64,000 nt of DNA from Methylobacter sp015476545. GTDB taxonomy: Bacteria > Pseudomonadota > Gammaproteobacteria > Methylococcales > Methylomonadaceae. The notes under the pieces were generated by a model. It was not told the origin of the DNA, ran no database searches, and saw only the letters and a list, made by a program, of their open reading frames with translations. How positions within the stretch are numbered: the stretch's first letter is position 1; the number at the start of each line of letters is the position of its first letter. The translations under genes were made by a program, and so were the position numbers. Below are positions 8,846 to 17,538 of the stretch, piece by piece. The stretch covers positions 310,001 through 374,000 of the forward strand of contig NZ_CP197401.1 in the NCBI RefSeq assembly GCF_052162025.1, given 5' to 3'.

Positions 8846-10480
8846 TCAAGTGATAACCGTCGGTCCGGTCCGGCCGGTGCGTTTTTTAACCTCGCAAAGC
8901 TGTTCGGCGAGATCGATCAAATCGGCCAGCGCGACTTGCGCATCCTGATCGTGCCTGTCGGGATTGACCTCGAAGCGTTCCAGGTAGATTCTCAACGTGG
9001 CGCCGACCGTGCCGGTGCCCGACAGGCGGAATACAATGCGGGAACCGTTTTCAAAGCCGATGCGGACACCTTGGTTCTCGGTGATGCTGTCATCTATCGG
9101 GTCCTGGTAGCTGAATTCATCCGCATACTTGACGACATATTCGCCAAATGACCGGCCTGCTAGTGTCGGCAACAGAGACCTGAGATGCTCAATAATATCG
9201 TTGGCGATGTCGCTGGTTACGGTTTCATAGTCGTGGCGGCTGTAGATGTCGCGGCCGAATTTCCGCCAGTGCTCATGCACAATATCGGCAACCGGCTGGC
9301 GTCTCCTGGCGATCAGGTTCAGCCAGAACAGCACGGCCCATACCCCGTCTTTTTCTCGCACATGATTGGAGCCGGTGCCGAAGCTCTCTTCGCCGCAGAT
9401 CGTGATTTTGCCCGCATCGAGCAGATTGCCGAAGAACTTCCAGCCGGTCGGCGTTTCATAGCAGGGAATGCCATATTTGGCCGCGACACGGTCGACGGCC
9501 TGGCTGGTCGGCATCGAGCGCGCAACGCCGCTCAGGCCTTTGGCATAGGCCGGAATCAGATGCGCATTGGCAGCCATAATGGCGAGGCTGTCGCTGGGCG
9601 TGACAAAGAAATGGTCGCCCATGATCATATTGCGGTCGCCATCGCCGTCGGAAGCGGCGCCAAAAGTCGGCGCGGCAGGGCTGAACATTTTCTCGGCCAG
9701 TTCCTGCGCGTGCGCCAGATTAGGATCGGGATGATGGCCGCCGAAATCCTCCAGCGGCTCGGCGTTGATGACCGAACCGGGTTGCGCGCTCAGCATGTCT
9801 TCCAGTATTCTTTGGGCATATGGGCCGGTAATGGCGTGCATGGCATCGAAGCACAAGCTGATATAGCCGGAGCTGATGCTTTGCTTCAGCAGCGGAAAAT
9901 CGAAAATCGACTGCATCAGTTCGGCATAATCGCTTACCGGATCAACAATCGTGATTTTAATGTCGCCGATCTGCTGTGTGCCGATGCTGTCCAGGTCTAC
10001 ATCGGCCATGGTTGCGATTCTGTAATTGTCGATAGACTGGCTGCGCTGAAAAAAGGCCTGTGTATATTTTGCCGGTGCGGGGCCGCCGTTATCGGCATTG
10101 TATTTAATGCCGAAATCTTCGTCAGGACCGCCCGGGTTATGGCTGGCGGAAAGGATCAGGCCGCCGAAGGCCTTGTTTTTTCTGATCAGATGCGATGCCG
10201 CAGGTGTGGACAGTAATCCGCCCTGGCCGATGATCAATTCGCCAAATCCATTGGCTGCCGCCATTTTAATGATGATTTGTATGGCGGTTCGATTAAAATA
10301 CCGACCATCACCGCCGAGCACGAGTTTTTTGCCGGCAAAGTCGTCCAAAGAATCGAAGATGGACTGGATGAAATTTTCCAGATAGCCCGGCTGCTGAAAT
10401 ACTTTAACTTTTTTTCGAAGTCCGGATGTGCCCGGGTTCTGGTCGTTATAGGGGTGGGTAGTGATCGTTTCTATTTGCAT
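8846..10480 (-). CDS. pgm: Phosphoglucomutase (alpha-D-glucose specific)
   Basis: Interconverts glucose 1-phosphate and glucose 6-phosphate, feeding glycogen and nucleotide-sugar synthesis. The N-terminus TSGLRKKVKVF is the start of the alpha-PGM fold. The phosphoserine loop is SASHNPGG at residues 111-118 (Ser113), the metal loop is ASDGDGDRN, the sugar-binding loop contains CGEESFGTGSNH, and the C-terminal phosphate loop is RLSGTGTVGATLR. At 544 residues it matches the long PgmA/eukaryote-like type. It is monocistronic and convergent with the ZIP gene. Confidence 0.96.
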   Translation of the reverse strand: MQIETITTHPYNDQNPGTSGLRKKVKVFQQPGYLENFIQSIFDSLDDFAGKKLVLGGDGRYFNRTAIQIIIKMAAANGFGELIIGQGGLLSTPAASHLIRKNKAFGGLILSASHNPGGPDEDFGIKYNADNGGPAPAKYTQAFFQRSQSIDNYRIATMADVDLDSIGTQQIGDIKITIVDPVSDYAELMQSIFDFPLLKQSISSGYISLCFDAMHAITGPYAQRILEDMLSAQPGSVINAEPLEDFGGHHPDPNLAHAQELAEKMFSPAAPTFGAASDGDGDRNMIMGDHFFVTPSDSLAIMAANAHLIPAYAKGLSGVARSMPTSQAVDRVAAKYGIPCYETPTGWKFFGNLLDAGKITICGEESFGTGSNHVREKDGVWAVLFWLNLIARRRQPVADIVHEHWRKFGRDIYSRHDYETVTSDIANDIIEHLRSLLPTLAGRSFGEYVVKYADEFSYQDPIDDSITENQGVRIGFENGSRIVFRLSGTGTVGATLRIYLERFEVNPDRHDQDAQVALADLIDLAEQLCEVKKRTGRTGPTVIT

Positions 10481-10552
10481 ATTTTTGCCTTAGTGCGACA
10501 ATTATCCTGATGAGCTTAAGTATGGAAACCTTTATTCTAGTGTAGATTATTT

Positions 10553-11095
10553 ATGTGGCGAATTTATTTATTACTCTATTGTAGTTGTTGTGCTACGGTT
10601 GTATCTGCCGCTGAGGATATATGGCTGCTGGTGGATACGAGCGCGCTAAAGATTGAAGTCAAAAAAGGCGAGAAGACGCTTGAAACCCTCGACGGTATTG
10701 CGATTGGCCAGGGCGGCGCGGGCTTTAAGCATCATCGAGGCGATAATATCACGCCTTTTGGTGATTACAGGATCGGCTGGGTCGGTGAGCAGAGCGCCTT
10801 TAAAAAATTTTTTGGTTTAACCTATCCTTCCGTAGAAGATGCTGGGAAAGCGCTGGAGCAGGGATTGATAAATCGCGTCACCTATAACAGTATCGTATAC
10901 GCTCACAAGCACAATCAAGTGCCTCCGCAAAATACCCCATTAGGCGGACGGATAGGCATTCATGGCTTAGGTCGGGCCGATGAAAAAATCCATAAAATGA
11001 TGAATTGGACGCATGGCTGCATCGCCTTGACCAACAGTCAGATTGATCATTTGAGTCATTGGATAGATAAAGGGACAATGGTCAGGATAAAATAG
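10553..11095 (+). CDS. L,D-transpeptidase (YkuD domain), small periplasmic enzyme
   Basis: A 180-residue exported protein with a signal peptide (residues 1 to about 20, ending near VVSAAE) and a YkuD catalytic domain. The active-site pattern is GIHGLG...NWTHGCIAL with the nucleophile Cys156. Such enzymes form 3-3 peptidoglycan cross-links or attach lipoproteins to the wall. The Lpp-like lipoprotein gene starts 127 bases downstream, which makes a link to the envelope likely. The last 9 codons lie in a short duplicated stretch that continues after the stop (see repeat). Confidence 0.88.
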   Translation: MWRIYLLLYCSCCATVVSAAEDIWLLVDTSALKIEVKKGEKTLETLDGIAIGQGGAGFKHHRGDNITPFGDYRIGWVGEQSAFKKFFGLTYPSVEDAGKALEQGLINRVTYNSIVYAHKHNQVPPQNTPLGGRIGIHGLGRADEKIHKMMNWTHGCIALTNSQIDHLSHWIDKGTMVRIK

Positions 11096-11121
11096 TCAAT
11101 GGATAGATAAGGGAATAATGG
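11054..11121 (+). repeat. Short imperfect direct repeat at the 3' end of the L,D-transpeptidase gene
   Basis: The segments at 11054-11081 and 11094-11121 are near copies of one another (both contain GGATAGATAA followed by GGGA.AATGG), offset by 40 bases. The second copy begins over the stop region. It looks like a local tandem duplication of the gene end. Confidence 0.6.
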
Positions 11122-11222
11122 GAGAAACTAACTTAAAGCTGGAAAAAAGCTTGAAAATAGTGTAGAATCTAATTTGGAAGTACTCTTTACGTAGTAACAA
11201 CTTTGAAATAAGGAAAAATAAT

Positions 11223-11501
11223 ATGAAAAAAGTAATTAAATTATCAATGATCGCTATGGCTGCTACTCTGGTTGTTGGTTGCGCCACTAACTCAGATATC
11301 GATAACCTGCAATCACAAATTGATGGTTTGAATTCTAAAGTTTCTCAAGCTTCAGCTGATGCTGCCAGCGCACAACGTGCTGCTGCTGATGCGGCTGCAA
11401 AAGCTGCTGATGCAGAACAAGCTGCTAACCGCGCTGCTCAATACGCTCAAGACACTAACAGCAAACTGGATCGTATGTTCAAAAAATCAATGATGAAATA
11501 A
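11223..11501 (+). CDS. Lpp-like outer-membrane lipoprotein with alanine-rich coiled coil
   Basis: A 92-residue protein with a lipoprotein signal peptide (lipobox LVVGC, Cys20), then a short DNLQSQIDGLNSKV heptad stretch and a long Ala-rich helix (about residues 40-75). This is the architecture of Lpp/OprI murein lipoproteins: a trimeric coiled coil anchored in the outer membrane. The C-terminus ends in KSMMK, with a terminal lysine like that used for covalent wall attachment in E. coli Lpp. Codon use is highly biased (GCT, GAT, CAA), suggesting strong expression, and a good terminator follows. Two L,D-transpeptidase genes flank it. Confidence 0.88.
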   Translation: MKKVIKLSMIAMAATLVVGCATNSDIDNLQSQIDGLNSKVSQASADAASAQRAAADAAAKAADAEQAANRAAQYAQDTNSKLDRMFKKSMMK

Positions 11502-11528
11502 TTCATCATTTTTTGATGCATAGAGAGA

Positions 11529-11563
11529 GCCCACTGGGATTTTTTCCCAGCGGGCTTTTTTTA
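11529..11563 (+). terminator. Strong intrinsic terminator after the Lpp-like gene
   Basis: An 11-base stem (GCCCACTGGGA / TCCCAGCGGGC, one mismatch) with a short T loop is followed by seven or more T residues. It ends the lipoprotein mRNA just before the convergent L,D-transpeptidase gene. Confidence 0.85.
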
Positions 11564-12619
11564 TGGGATTAAAGAAGGTGCGGGGCCGGCTTCCGTCATG
11601 GAAGGACGCTTATAAATGGCGACAGGGATGCCATTATGCATTTGCAGAGCCTTTTTCAGTGTCGCACCATCAAGGACCGGCATTTGATTGTTGTTAGCGC
11701 GTTCAATCAATTTTAGCGCCAGCTCCAGGCGTGCCAGGTATTTTTTTTCCGTCTGTTTGGGAATGGTTCCATTTTCGTCTTCCGCTTCAGTTTCAGCCAA
11801 AGTCGGATGAACTTCTATATACAGCGTATCCTGATGCCAGCCGACCTTAACCGGTTGGTTGACAATATAGATTGGCGTGCCTGTCTCTATTTCCGGGTAC
11901 AGCTCTTCAATATCCTCCGGATACATGCGAATGCAGCCATGGCTGACCCTCATGCCGACGCCGAAAGGTTTATTGGTGCCGTGGATTAAATAGCCCTTTA
12001 CGCCGAGATACATCGCGAACAGTCCTAGAGGATTGTCGGGCCCGGCCGGTATGAATGCCGGCAGAATATCTCCCTTGGCGGCATGTTCCGCTCTGATCGA
12101 TGCGGGCGGTGTCCAGACCGGGTTTTCAGTTTTGCGGATAATTGTTGTTCGCCCTAATGGCGTTCGCCAATCTACGCGGCCGATGCTGTGCGGAAAGGTT
12201 TTGACGATTCCACTCTCGCCTTCCGCGTGCCTGGGAAAATAATACATGCGGTATTCAGGAAGGTTCAGCGTCAGGCCTTTCCTTGGAGTATTAGGCAATA
12301 AGCGTTGAGAGGGTAAGCGGACCCGAGTGCCCTGGCCCGGCAGCCATCTGTCCACGTCCGGATTGAGCAGCAGAATTTCGAGCTGCCCCATATCGTAATG
12401 CCGGGCGATATCGAGCAGTGTGTCTTCATCGTTGGCAGTGGCGTAAAGCTCGCTGGCCGATGGGTCACCGATCAGGCTGTCGCCCGGGCTATCGGGCAGT
12501 TCATACGTTGTGGCTGAAGCAGGGAAGCTGGATATCAGCAGTAATAATACGACCAGCCTGCGGATAAAAGACGGCATAAGATATCTTTTAGGAATCAGGA
12601 TGGTCGTTAGATGGGTCAT
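11561..12619 (-). CDS. LysM/YkuD L,D-transpeptidase (ErfK/YbiS family)
   Basis: Periplasmic L,D-transpeptidase of 352 residues. After a signal sequence (hydrophobic core about residues 20-36, SFPASA cleavage region) comes a LysM-like peptidoglycan-binding segment (about 58-105) and the YkuD domain (about 115-265) with HGTNKPFGVGMRVSHGC and nucleophile Cys229. The YbiS group attaches Lpp to peptidoglycan, which fits the neighbouring Lpp-like gene. The chosen ATG overlaps the rdgC stop (ATGA) and has a GGAG site; an internal ATG at 12577 would give a shorter signal peptide and is possible. The C-terminal 90 residues are an extra helical region seen in long family members. Confidence 0.9.
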   Translation of the reverse strand: MTHLTTILIPKRYLMPSFIRRLVVLLLLISSFPASATTYELPDSPGDSLIGDPSASELYATANDEDTLLDIARHYDMGQLEILLLNPDVDRWLPGQGTRVRLPSQRLLPNTPRKGLTLNLPEYRMYYFPRHAEGESGIVKTFPHSIGRVDWRTPLGRTTIIRKTENPVWTPPASIRAEHAAKGDILPAFIPAGPDNPLGLFAMYLGVKGYLIHGTNKPFGVGMRVSHGCIRMYPEDIEELYPEIETGTPIYIVNQPVKVGWHQDTLYIEVHPTLAETEAEDENGTIPKQTEKKYLARLELALKLIERANNNQMPVLDGATLKKALQMHNGIPVAIYKRPSMTEAGPAPSLIP

Positions 12620-13524
12620 GCTTTATTTTCTCCGCCGAATAATTCCATAAGACGGGGCAAAAAGTTCGCCAGTTCCAATGACATAATCGAAAAGTCCACA
12701 TCGAATTGTTCGGCTTCGTCGTGGGCTTCGATATCGGCAACCTGATCCTGGATCAAATCAAGAAAGCGCAGGCGCTTGATGGACAGATGCTCATCAATAA
12801 CAAAGGAAAGCCGGTCATCCCAAGTAATGGCCAATTTAATCGCTTCCTTGCCGGTATCGAGATGGTTTTTGATCTCCGGAAGCGTCAGATCATGGCGCTT
12901 GCAGCGGATGATGCCGCCTTCCTCTTCGGGTGAGCGCAGCTCACATTCGTCTTCAATCGTAATATCGGCCGGTGTTTGATGATTGATCAGCCACTGAGTC
13001 ATGGTAAAAACCGGTTTTTCCACCGTATTGGGCGGCACGGCCGGCAATGAACCCAGGCATTTGCGCAGGTTGCTGAGCAGGTCCTCTGCCTTTTTGGCCG
13101 AGGCGGCGTCAATGATCAGCCAGCCGCCTTTGGGATCGATATAGGCGTAGGTTTTGCGCGAAAAGCTGAATGCCCTGGGCAACAGCTCAAAGATCAATTC
13201 GTCTTTGATGGCGGTACGTTCCTTTTTGGCTAATTTTCGGCCCTGCTGGTCCTCCGCTTCCAGGATTTTTTCCTGCAGCATGTCATTGACTACGGCAGCC
13301 GGCAGCACTTTTTCTTCTTTTTTCCCGCACAGCATCATAAAACCGTTCGCAGTGTGCACCAGTTGTGCTGAAGCATTGCCCAAAGGAGCGGTCCAGCCAA
13401 AGGAGAATTCCTCATGATTGCCACAAGGACGAAATGCCATTTGCTCAAGTTTTTGCTCCAGTTCAGCTGGAGATAAGGTGAAATCTTCGGTGAGACGAAA
13501 AATGCTAAGATTTTTAAACCACAT
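12616..13524 (-). CDS. rdgC: Recombination-associated protein RdgC
   Basis: Nucleoid-associated DNA-binding protein that forms a ring around duplex DNA and restrains RecA. The start MWFKNLSIFRLT and the segments AFRPCG, EKILPAAVV-like and LSFVIDEHLSIKRLRFLD are hallmarks of the family, which occurs in beta- and gammaproteobacteria. Length 302 is normal. Its stop overlaps the start of the L,D-transpeptidase gene. Confidence 0.96.
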   Translation of the reverse strand: MWFKNLSIFRLTEDFTLSPAELEQKLEQMAFRPCGNHEEFSFGWTAPLGNASAQLVHTANGFMMLCGKKEEKVLPAAVVNDMLQEKILEAEDQQGRKLAKKERTAIKDELIFELLPRAFSFSRKTYAYIDPKGGWLIIDAASAKKAEDLLSNLRKCLGSLPAVPPNTVEKPVFTMTQWLINHQTPADITIEDECELRSPEEEGGIIRCKRHDLTLPEIKNHLDTGKEAIKLAITWDDRLSFVIDEHLSIKRLRFLDLIQDQVADIEAHDEAEQFDVDFSIMSLELANFLPRLMELFGGENKA

Positions 13525-13601
13525 GCGTAACAGATACTCTATAAAATTGACGAGAGCGTATTATCGCGCAAAATTGCCGGGCTAAAATTAAAATTTATAG
13601 A

Positions 13602-14123
13602 ATGAGTATGACTGATATTAGAGGATTCGCTCCGATTGTTTCCAGGGGGGCGCAGGTGTTGATTCTGGGGTCCATGCCCAGCGAAATCTCACTGCTTAAG
13701 CAACAGTATTACGGCCATCCCAGTAATGCATTCTGGCCGATCATGGGCGCATTGTTCGGCGCTTCTCCTGATCTTGATTATGAGCGGCGTAAGGTTATTC
13801 TGATGGAGAACAAGGTAGCGGTCTGGGATGTGCTGCAAAGCTGTCAGCGGCAGGGCAGCCTGGATTCGAATATAGCGTGGGCATCGATAAAAACCAATGA
13901 CTTTGTCGGCTTTTTTAGCGAGCATAAGTTTATCAGGCACGTATTCTTCAATGGCGGCATGGCCGAAAAGGTCTATAAAAAATATATTCTGCCAAGCCTG
14001 GATCAACGTTTTACCTATCTTGAATATCAGCGTTTGCCTTCAACAAGTCCAGCCCATGCGTCTTTGAATTTGGCACAAAAAATAGAAGCATGGAAAGTGA
14101 TTAAGCAGCCTGTGGTAAAGTAG
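13602..14123 (+). CDS. DNA-deoxyinosine (hypoxanthine) glycosylase, UDG superfamily family 6
   Basis: Probable base-excision repair enzyme that removes hypoxanthine (deaminated adenine). Within the first 50 residues it has VLILGSMPSEISL and QYYGHPSNAFWPIM, the characteristic active-site region of UDG family 6 (HDG). HVFFNGGMAEKVYKK and the LPSTSPAHAS loop follow. Length 173 is typical. The start could also be the ATG two codons downstream. It is divergent from rdgC with a 77-base gap. Confidence 0.85.
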   Translation: MSMTDIRGFAPIVSRGAQVLILGSMPSEISLLKQQYYGHPSNAFWPIMGALFGASPDLDYERRKVILMENKVAVWDVLQSCQRQGSLDSNIAWASIKTNDFVGFFSEHKFIRHVFFNGGMAEKVYKKYILPSLDQRFTYLEYQRLPSTSPAHASLNLAQKIEAWKVIKQPVVK

Positions 14124-14148
14124 GCGTTATTTATACGGCGAGGCAGAG

Positions 14149-14337
14149 ATGGAAGCATTTTCAAGCTGGGAAAATCTATTGTTGGGCGTTCTGGCGCTGC
14201 TGATTATTTTCTGGATGCGGCCCGGGATTAAGGCATCACTCGAGCAAAGCAGAAAAGCGCCGGCAGACTGGAAGGCAGTGCTGGTGCCTTTGGGCCTTGT
14301 CGTGCTGTTTGTGGTTTTTTTAATGGTAGTGGTTTAG
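14149..14337 (+). CDS. Small two-helix membrane protein of unknown function
   Basis: A 62-residue protein with two hydrophobic segments (about 10-24 and 44-62) separated by a basic loop (KASLEQSRKAPADWK). A GAGGCAGAG ribosome site precedes the ATG, and the gene sits 25 bases after the glycosylase gene and 5 bases before darP, so it is likely a real part of that transcript. I do not recognise a family. Confidence 0.65.
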   Translation: MEAFSSWENLLLGVLALLIIFWMRPGIKASLEQSRKAPADWKAVLVPLGLVVLFVVFLMVVV

Positions 14338-14342
14338 ATCAG

Positions 14343-14954
14343 ATGAGCGAAGAAGAATACGAATACGAGGAAGAATACGGGTACGAATACGATGAAGACG
14401 AGGAGGTGGAGTATTATGCGGTCCGCCCCAACAAGTCGCAGCAAAAGCGCGATATGGCCGCTCTTTTCGCTTTGGGTGAAGAATTGTCGGGTTTGCCTGA
14501 GGCGCAATTAAAAACTTTTGAGCTGCCTGAAAATCTCCATAAAGCTATCGTCCAGGTTGCAGGCATGCCGCCAAAAGGTGCGAGAAAACGGCAGCTGAAA
14601 TTTATTGCCGGCCAGCTGCATAAAATCGATATAGAACCCATTCAGGAAGGACTGGCCCGCATCAAGAGCAAAAGTGCGCATGCGGTCAGGGAGCATCATA
14701 TCATCGAGCGCTGGCGGGACAGATTGATTGCAGAAGGCAACGAGGCGCTGGCCGAACTGCTTGATGAGCAGCCGCAGGCGGACCGGCAGCAGTTAAGGCA
14801 GCTGTTGCGCAATGCCCAGAAGGAAGCCGCAGCGGACAAGCCTCCCAGATCTTCGCGCCTGCTGTACCGTTATCTGAAAGAAGTGTTTGAGTTCGATGGC
14901 TATAAATCAGCTGATGACGAACCGGTTGACGATGATTCGGAGTCGGATTTGTAG
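14343..14954 (+). CDS. darP: Ribosome-associated assembly factor DarP (YjgA/DUF615)
   Basis: Assembly factor of the 50S subunit, formerly YjgA. The N-terminus is extremely acidic (repeated EEYEYEEEYGYEYDEDEE), then the family region begins with RPNKSQQKRDMAALFALGEEL and continues with KGARKRQLKFIAGQLHKID and HHIIERWRDRLI. Length 203 is somewhat above E. coli (183) because of the acidic tract. It is convergent with dinB, only 4 bases apart. Confidence 0.93.
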   Translation: MSEEEYEYEEEYGYEYDEDEEVEYYAVRPNKSQQKRDMAALFALGEELSGLPEAQLKTFELPENLHKAIVQVAGMPPKGARKRQLKFIAGQLHKIDIEPIQEGLARIKSKSAHAVREHHIIERWRDRLIAEGNEALAELLDEQPQADRQQLRQLLRNAQKEAAADKPPRSSRLLYRYLKEVFEFDGYKSADDEPVDDDSESDL

Positions 14955-14958
14955 CGGC

Positions 14959-16038
14959 TCAGTTAAACAAGTCCGTTTGCTGGAAATGCGTCAGTCTGGA
15001 CCGGTTTTCCAGCGATGACAGCGTAACGCCGAGCAGCCGTACTCTACGCGCGCCAATATCGGTATTGCGCAATAAATCTTCCAGGATCGCAAGCGTGCCC
15101 GATGTGGTTGTCACCGCGTGGGGCAGGGTTCGACTGCGCGTGATCTGGACAAAGTCGTGGTATTTGATTTTGACGGTTAAAGTATAGGCAGCCAGCTGTT
15201 TTTCGGCGGCTCTTACCAGGGCTTTTTCCAGCAGGCTATGCAGTTGCGCGATGATCTCCTGTCTGGCGGTAATGTCCCGCTGAAAAGTCGTCTCTACGCC
15301 CACCGATTTACTGATCCTATGGCTGTTGACGGGGCGGTTGTCAATGCCTCGGCAGATGTTGTAATAATGGCGGGCCGATTTGCCGAAATGCTGCTGTAAC
15401 GCCGCCAGCGGCAAGTTTCTTAAATCCTTGCCGGTCTGTATGCCCAACGCTTGCATTCTCTGTGCTGTCGCTTTGCCGATGCCGTGGAATTTATTGATAG
15501 TGAGCTGTTCGACGAAGCGGGCGCCCTGTTCCGGTGTGATCAGATAAAGCCCGTCCGGCTTGTCCATATCCGAAGCGATTTTGGCGAGAAACTTATTGTA
15601 AGAAATGCCGGCCGAGGCAATCAGGCCGGTTTCCTGTTTAATTTCGGCCTTGATGGCTTTGGCTATGAGCGTGGCCGATCCCTGGTGCGATTGAGTATCG
15701 CTGACATCCAGATAAGCTTCGTCAAGCGACAGCGGTTCGACCAGTTCGGTATAGCCGGCAAATATTTTTCGAATGGTTTGCGATGCTTCCCGATAGGCTT
15801 CGAAGCGGGGTTTGACAAAAATAGCCTGCGGGCACAAACGGTAAGCCTGCGATGAAGGCATGGCCGAATGGATGCCGTACTGTCTGGCCTCATAGCTGCA
15901 GGTGGCAACGACGCCTCGTGTGTCGGGGGCGCCTCCGACGATCAGCGGCTTGTTCCGGTATTTGGGAAAATCCCGTTGCTCGATGGCCGCAAAAAAAGCA
16001 TCCATATCGATATGAATGATTTTGCGGATACCATCCAT
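14959..16038 (-). CDS. dinB: DNA polymerase IV (Y family)
   Basis: Error-prone translesion polymerase. Catalytic carboxylates are seen in IHIDMDAFFAAIEQRD (residues about 8-23) and SLDEAYLDVSD (about 103-113). The helix-hairpin-helix GIGKATAQRMQALGI and the C-terminal little-finger domain (KSVGVETTFQRDI) are present. Length 359 is normal; the C-terminus ends in QTDLFN, resembling a beta-clamp-binding peptide (QxDLF). No LexA-type operator is evident in front. It follows the DUF4389 gene closely, so it may be read from that transcript. Confidence 0.96.
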   Translation of the reverse strand: MDGIRKIIHIDMDAFFAAIEQRDFPKYRNKPLIVGGAPDTRGVVATCSYEARQYGIHSAMPSSQAYRLCPQAIFVKPRFEAYREASQTIRKIFAGYTELVEPLSLDEAYLDVSDTQSHQGSATLIAKAIKAEIKQETGLIASAGISYNKFLAKIASDMDKPDGLYLITPEQGARFVEQLTINKFHGIGKATAQRMQALGIQTGKDLRNLPLAALQQHFGKSARHYYNICRGIDNRPVNSHRISKSVGVETTFQRDITARQEIIAQLHSLLEKALVRAAEKQLAAYTLTVKIKYHDFVQITRSRTLPHAVTTTSGTLAILEDLLRNTDIGARRVRLLGVTLSSLENRSRLTHFQQTDLFN

Positions 16039-16044
16039 GGCGGG

Positions 16045-16368
16045 TTATTTTTTTGAATCCCTCGGCTCGGGCAGGTTCATCTCTTCAGTCATCTGCCAGT
16101 CCGAGAAAGGGAAGGGCAGCGTATCGGTATTGAAAGTCAGAAACAGCAGGATGTGGTAGGTGTAAGCCGAAAGGCTGCGGCCGAAATTGAGGACGTTGCT
16201 GTTGACTTTGCCGGTCAACAGCATGGAGGCGACTTGCAGCGCGATAATCGCCCACAGCAGCATTCTGACCAGGGTGATGATGGCTGCAAAAATCAGTATA
16301 AAGAAAATCCGTTTCCAAGTGCCGAGCTTTTTCAGATTCTCGTTGATTTGCTCTTGCATGATCGGCAT
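16045..16368 (-). CDS. DUF4389 membrane protein
   Basis: A 107-residue inner-membrane protein with two hydrophobic segments (about 20-48 and 70-82) and the DUF4389 signature LTGKVNSNVLNFGRSLSAY followed by FLTFNTDTLPFPFSDW. Function is unknown. The start overlaps the DUF2333 stop (TAATG), and an alternative ATG three codons on is possible. The pairing with DUF2333 recurs in gammaproteobacteria. Confidence 0.85.
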   Translation of the reverse strand: MPIMQEQINENLKKLGTWKRIFFILIFAAIITLVRMLLWAIIALQVASMLLTGKVNSNVLNFGRSLSAYTYHILLFLTFNTDTLPFPFSDWQMTEEMNLPEPRDSKK

Positions 16369-17420
16369 TACCCCCGGTTCATGATGTCACGCAAGTCCAA
16401 TGCTGCCGCATTGGCGCGCGCGATATAGGTTGCCAGGGACAATGAATAGTTCGCGAACAGGCCATAGCCGCTGCCATTCAAAACCATGGGGCTCAGGATT
16501 GGAGCCAGTGCGTTTTCAAAGGATTTGATCATGATGTCGACCGTATTCATGGCGCGTTTATCCAGCAGGATGTCATGGAAATCATGCTTGATGGCCCGGA
16601 GGATATGCAGCAGGGCCCAGCTGGCGCCGCGGGCTTCGTAGAAAACGTTATCGATCTCCAGCCATGGGGTCTGGGCTACTATCGGCACGGTTTTGGTCTC
16701 ACGGGCCTCGCCTGTAACGCCGGTTTCAGCAGTGCCCGGTTCAAGCACTGCCAAGCCGGGTATGATTTCCGCACCAGCCACGCTGGCGCTCAGGCGCGTG
16801 GACAAACCACCCAGACGCTTGATCACCACTTCCACGTATTGCGCCAGGTTGTCGGCTCGGGCATAGAACTGCCCACGCTTCACGGGGCCGCCGTATTTTT
16901 GCAGGCGCAACATATACTTATGCAGCGCCTCGATGCCTTTTTCATATTCCGCTTCCGTTGACGGCAACGCCCACGAATTGTGTTCGTAGTAGAAGTAAGG
17001 CTCCGCGACCGCCAGATCGGCATCTTCGGCCGATTGCGATTGATCTCGGGCAAAATGGTTTCTTAATGCCGAGGTGGCATCGCGCAGCATGACCAGGGCG
17101 CCAAATTCCCAGCTGGAAATGTTATCCAGCAATACGCCGGGAGGCGCAACGTCATTGGTGATATAGCCGCCGGATTTATGCAGCAGGACATCAGCGATGT
17201 GAGCCAACGTGTTGGCATAGGTATAGCCTAAAGGCATTTCAGTAGTATTGGTTTCTTTTGCCCTTTCCAGCGCTTCTTCCTGTACATTGAACTGATCCGG
17301 TTCACTTCCCCACCAGGCACCCAGGATGAATAGAACAACTAGTACCACCAGGACTAATACGCCGAAGCCCCAGAGTATTCCTTTAGATTTTACATCTTGC
17401 AGTGTATCGCTTGCCGCCAT
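16368..17420 (-). CDS. DUF2333 family membrane-anchored protein
   Basis: A 350-residue protein with one N-terminal membrane helix (about residues 13-36) and a large presumably periplasmic domain. The segment GGYITNDVAPPGVLLDNISSWEFGALVMLRD (split here: GGYITNDVAPPG, LLDNISSWEFG) is the DUF2333 signature. Function is unknown. It is the first gene of a likely DUF2333-DUF4389-dinB transcript. Confidence 0.87.
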   Translation of the reverse strand: MAASDTLQDVKSKGILWGFGVLVLVVLVVLFILGAWWGSEPDQFNVQEEALERAKETNTTEMPLGYTYANTLAHIADVLLHKSGGYITNDVAPPGVLLDNISSWEFGALVMLRDATSALRNHFARDQSQSAEDADLAVAEPYFYYEHNSWALPSTEAEYEKGIEALHKYMLRLQKYGGPVKRGQFYARADNLAQYVEVVIKRLGGLSTRLSASVAGAEIIPGLAVLEPGTAETGVTGEARETKTVPIVAQTPWLEIDNVFYEARGASWALLHILRAIKHDFHDILLDKRAMNTVDIMIKSFENALAPILSPMVLNGSGYGLFANYSLSLATYIARANAAALDLRDIMNRG

Positions 17421-17538
17421 TTTTCAGGTGTCCCGTAAAGATAGAGTGTCTGCGTGATAAAACAGATTACTTTGTCTACTAAAATTAGCCCACATGGTAG
17501 CAGATTTTTTAAATATTTGCTGACCAAGCAATGGCCCG

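Noticed and set aside
9185..10216. A 343-codon plus-strand frame opposite pgm
   Set aside because: pgm on the minus strand has all phosphoglucomutase motifs; this frame has none and is a shadow.
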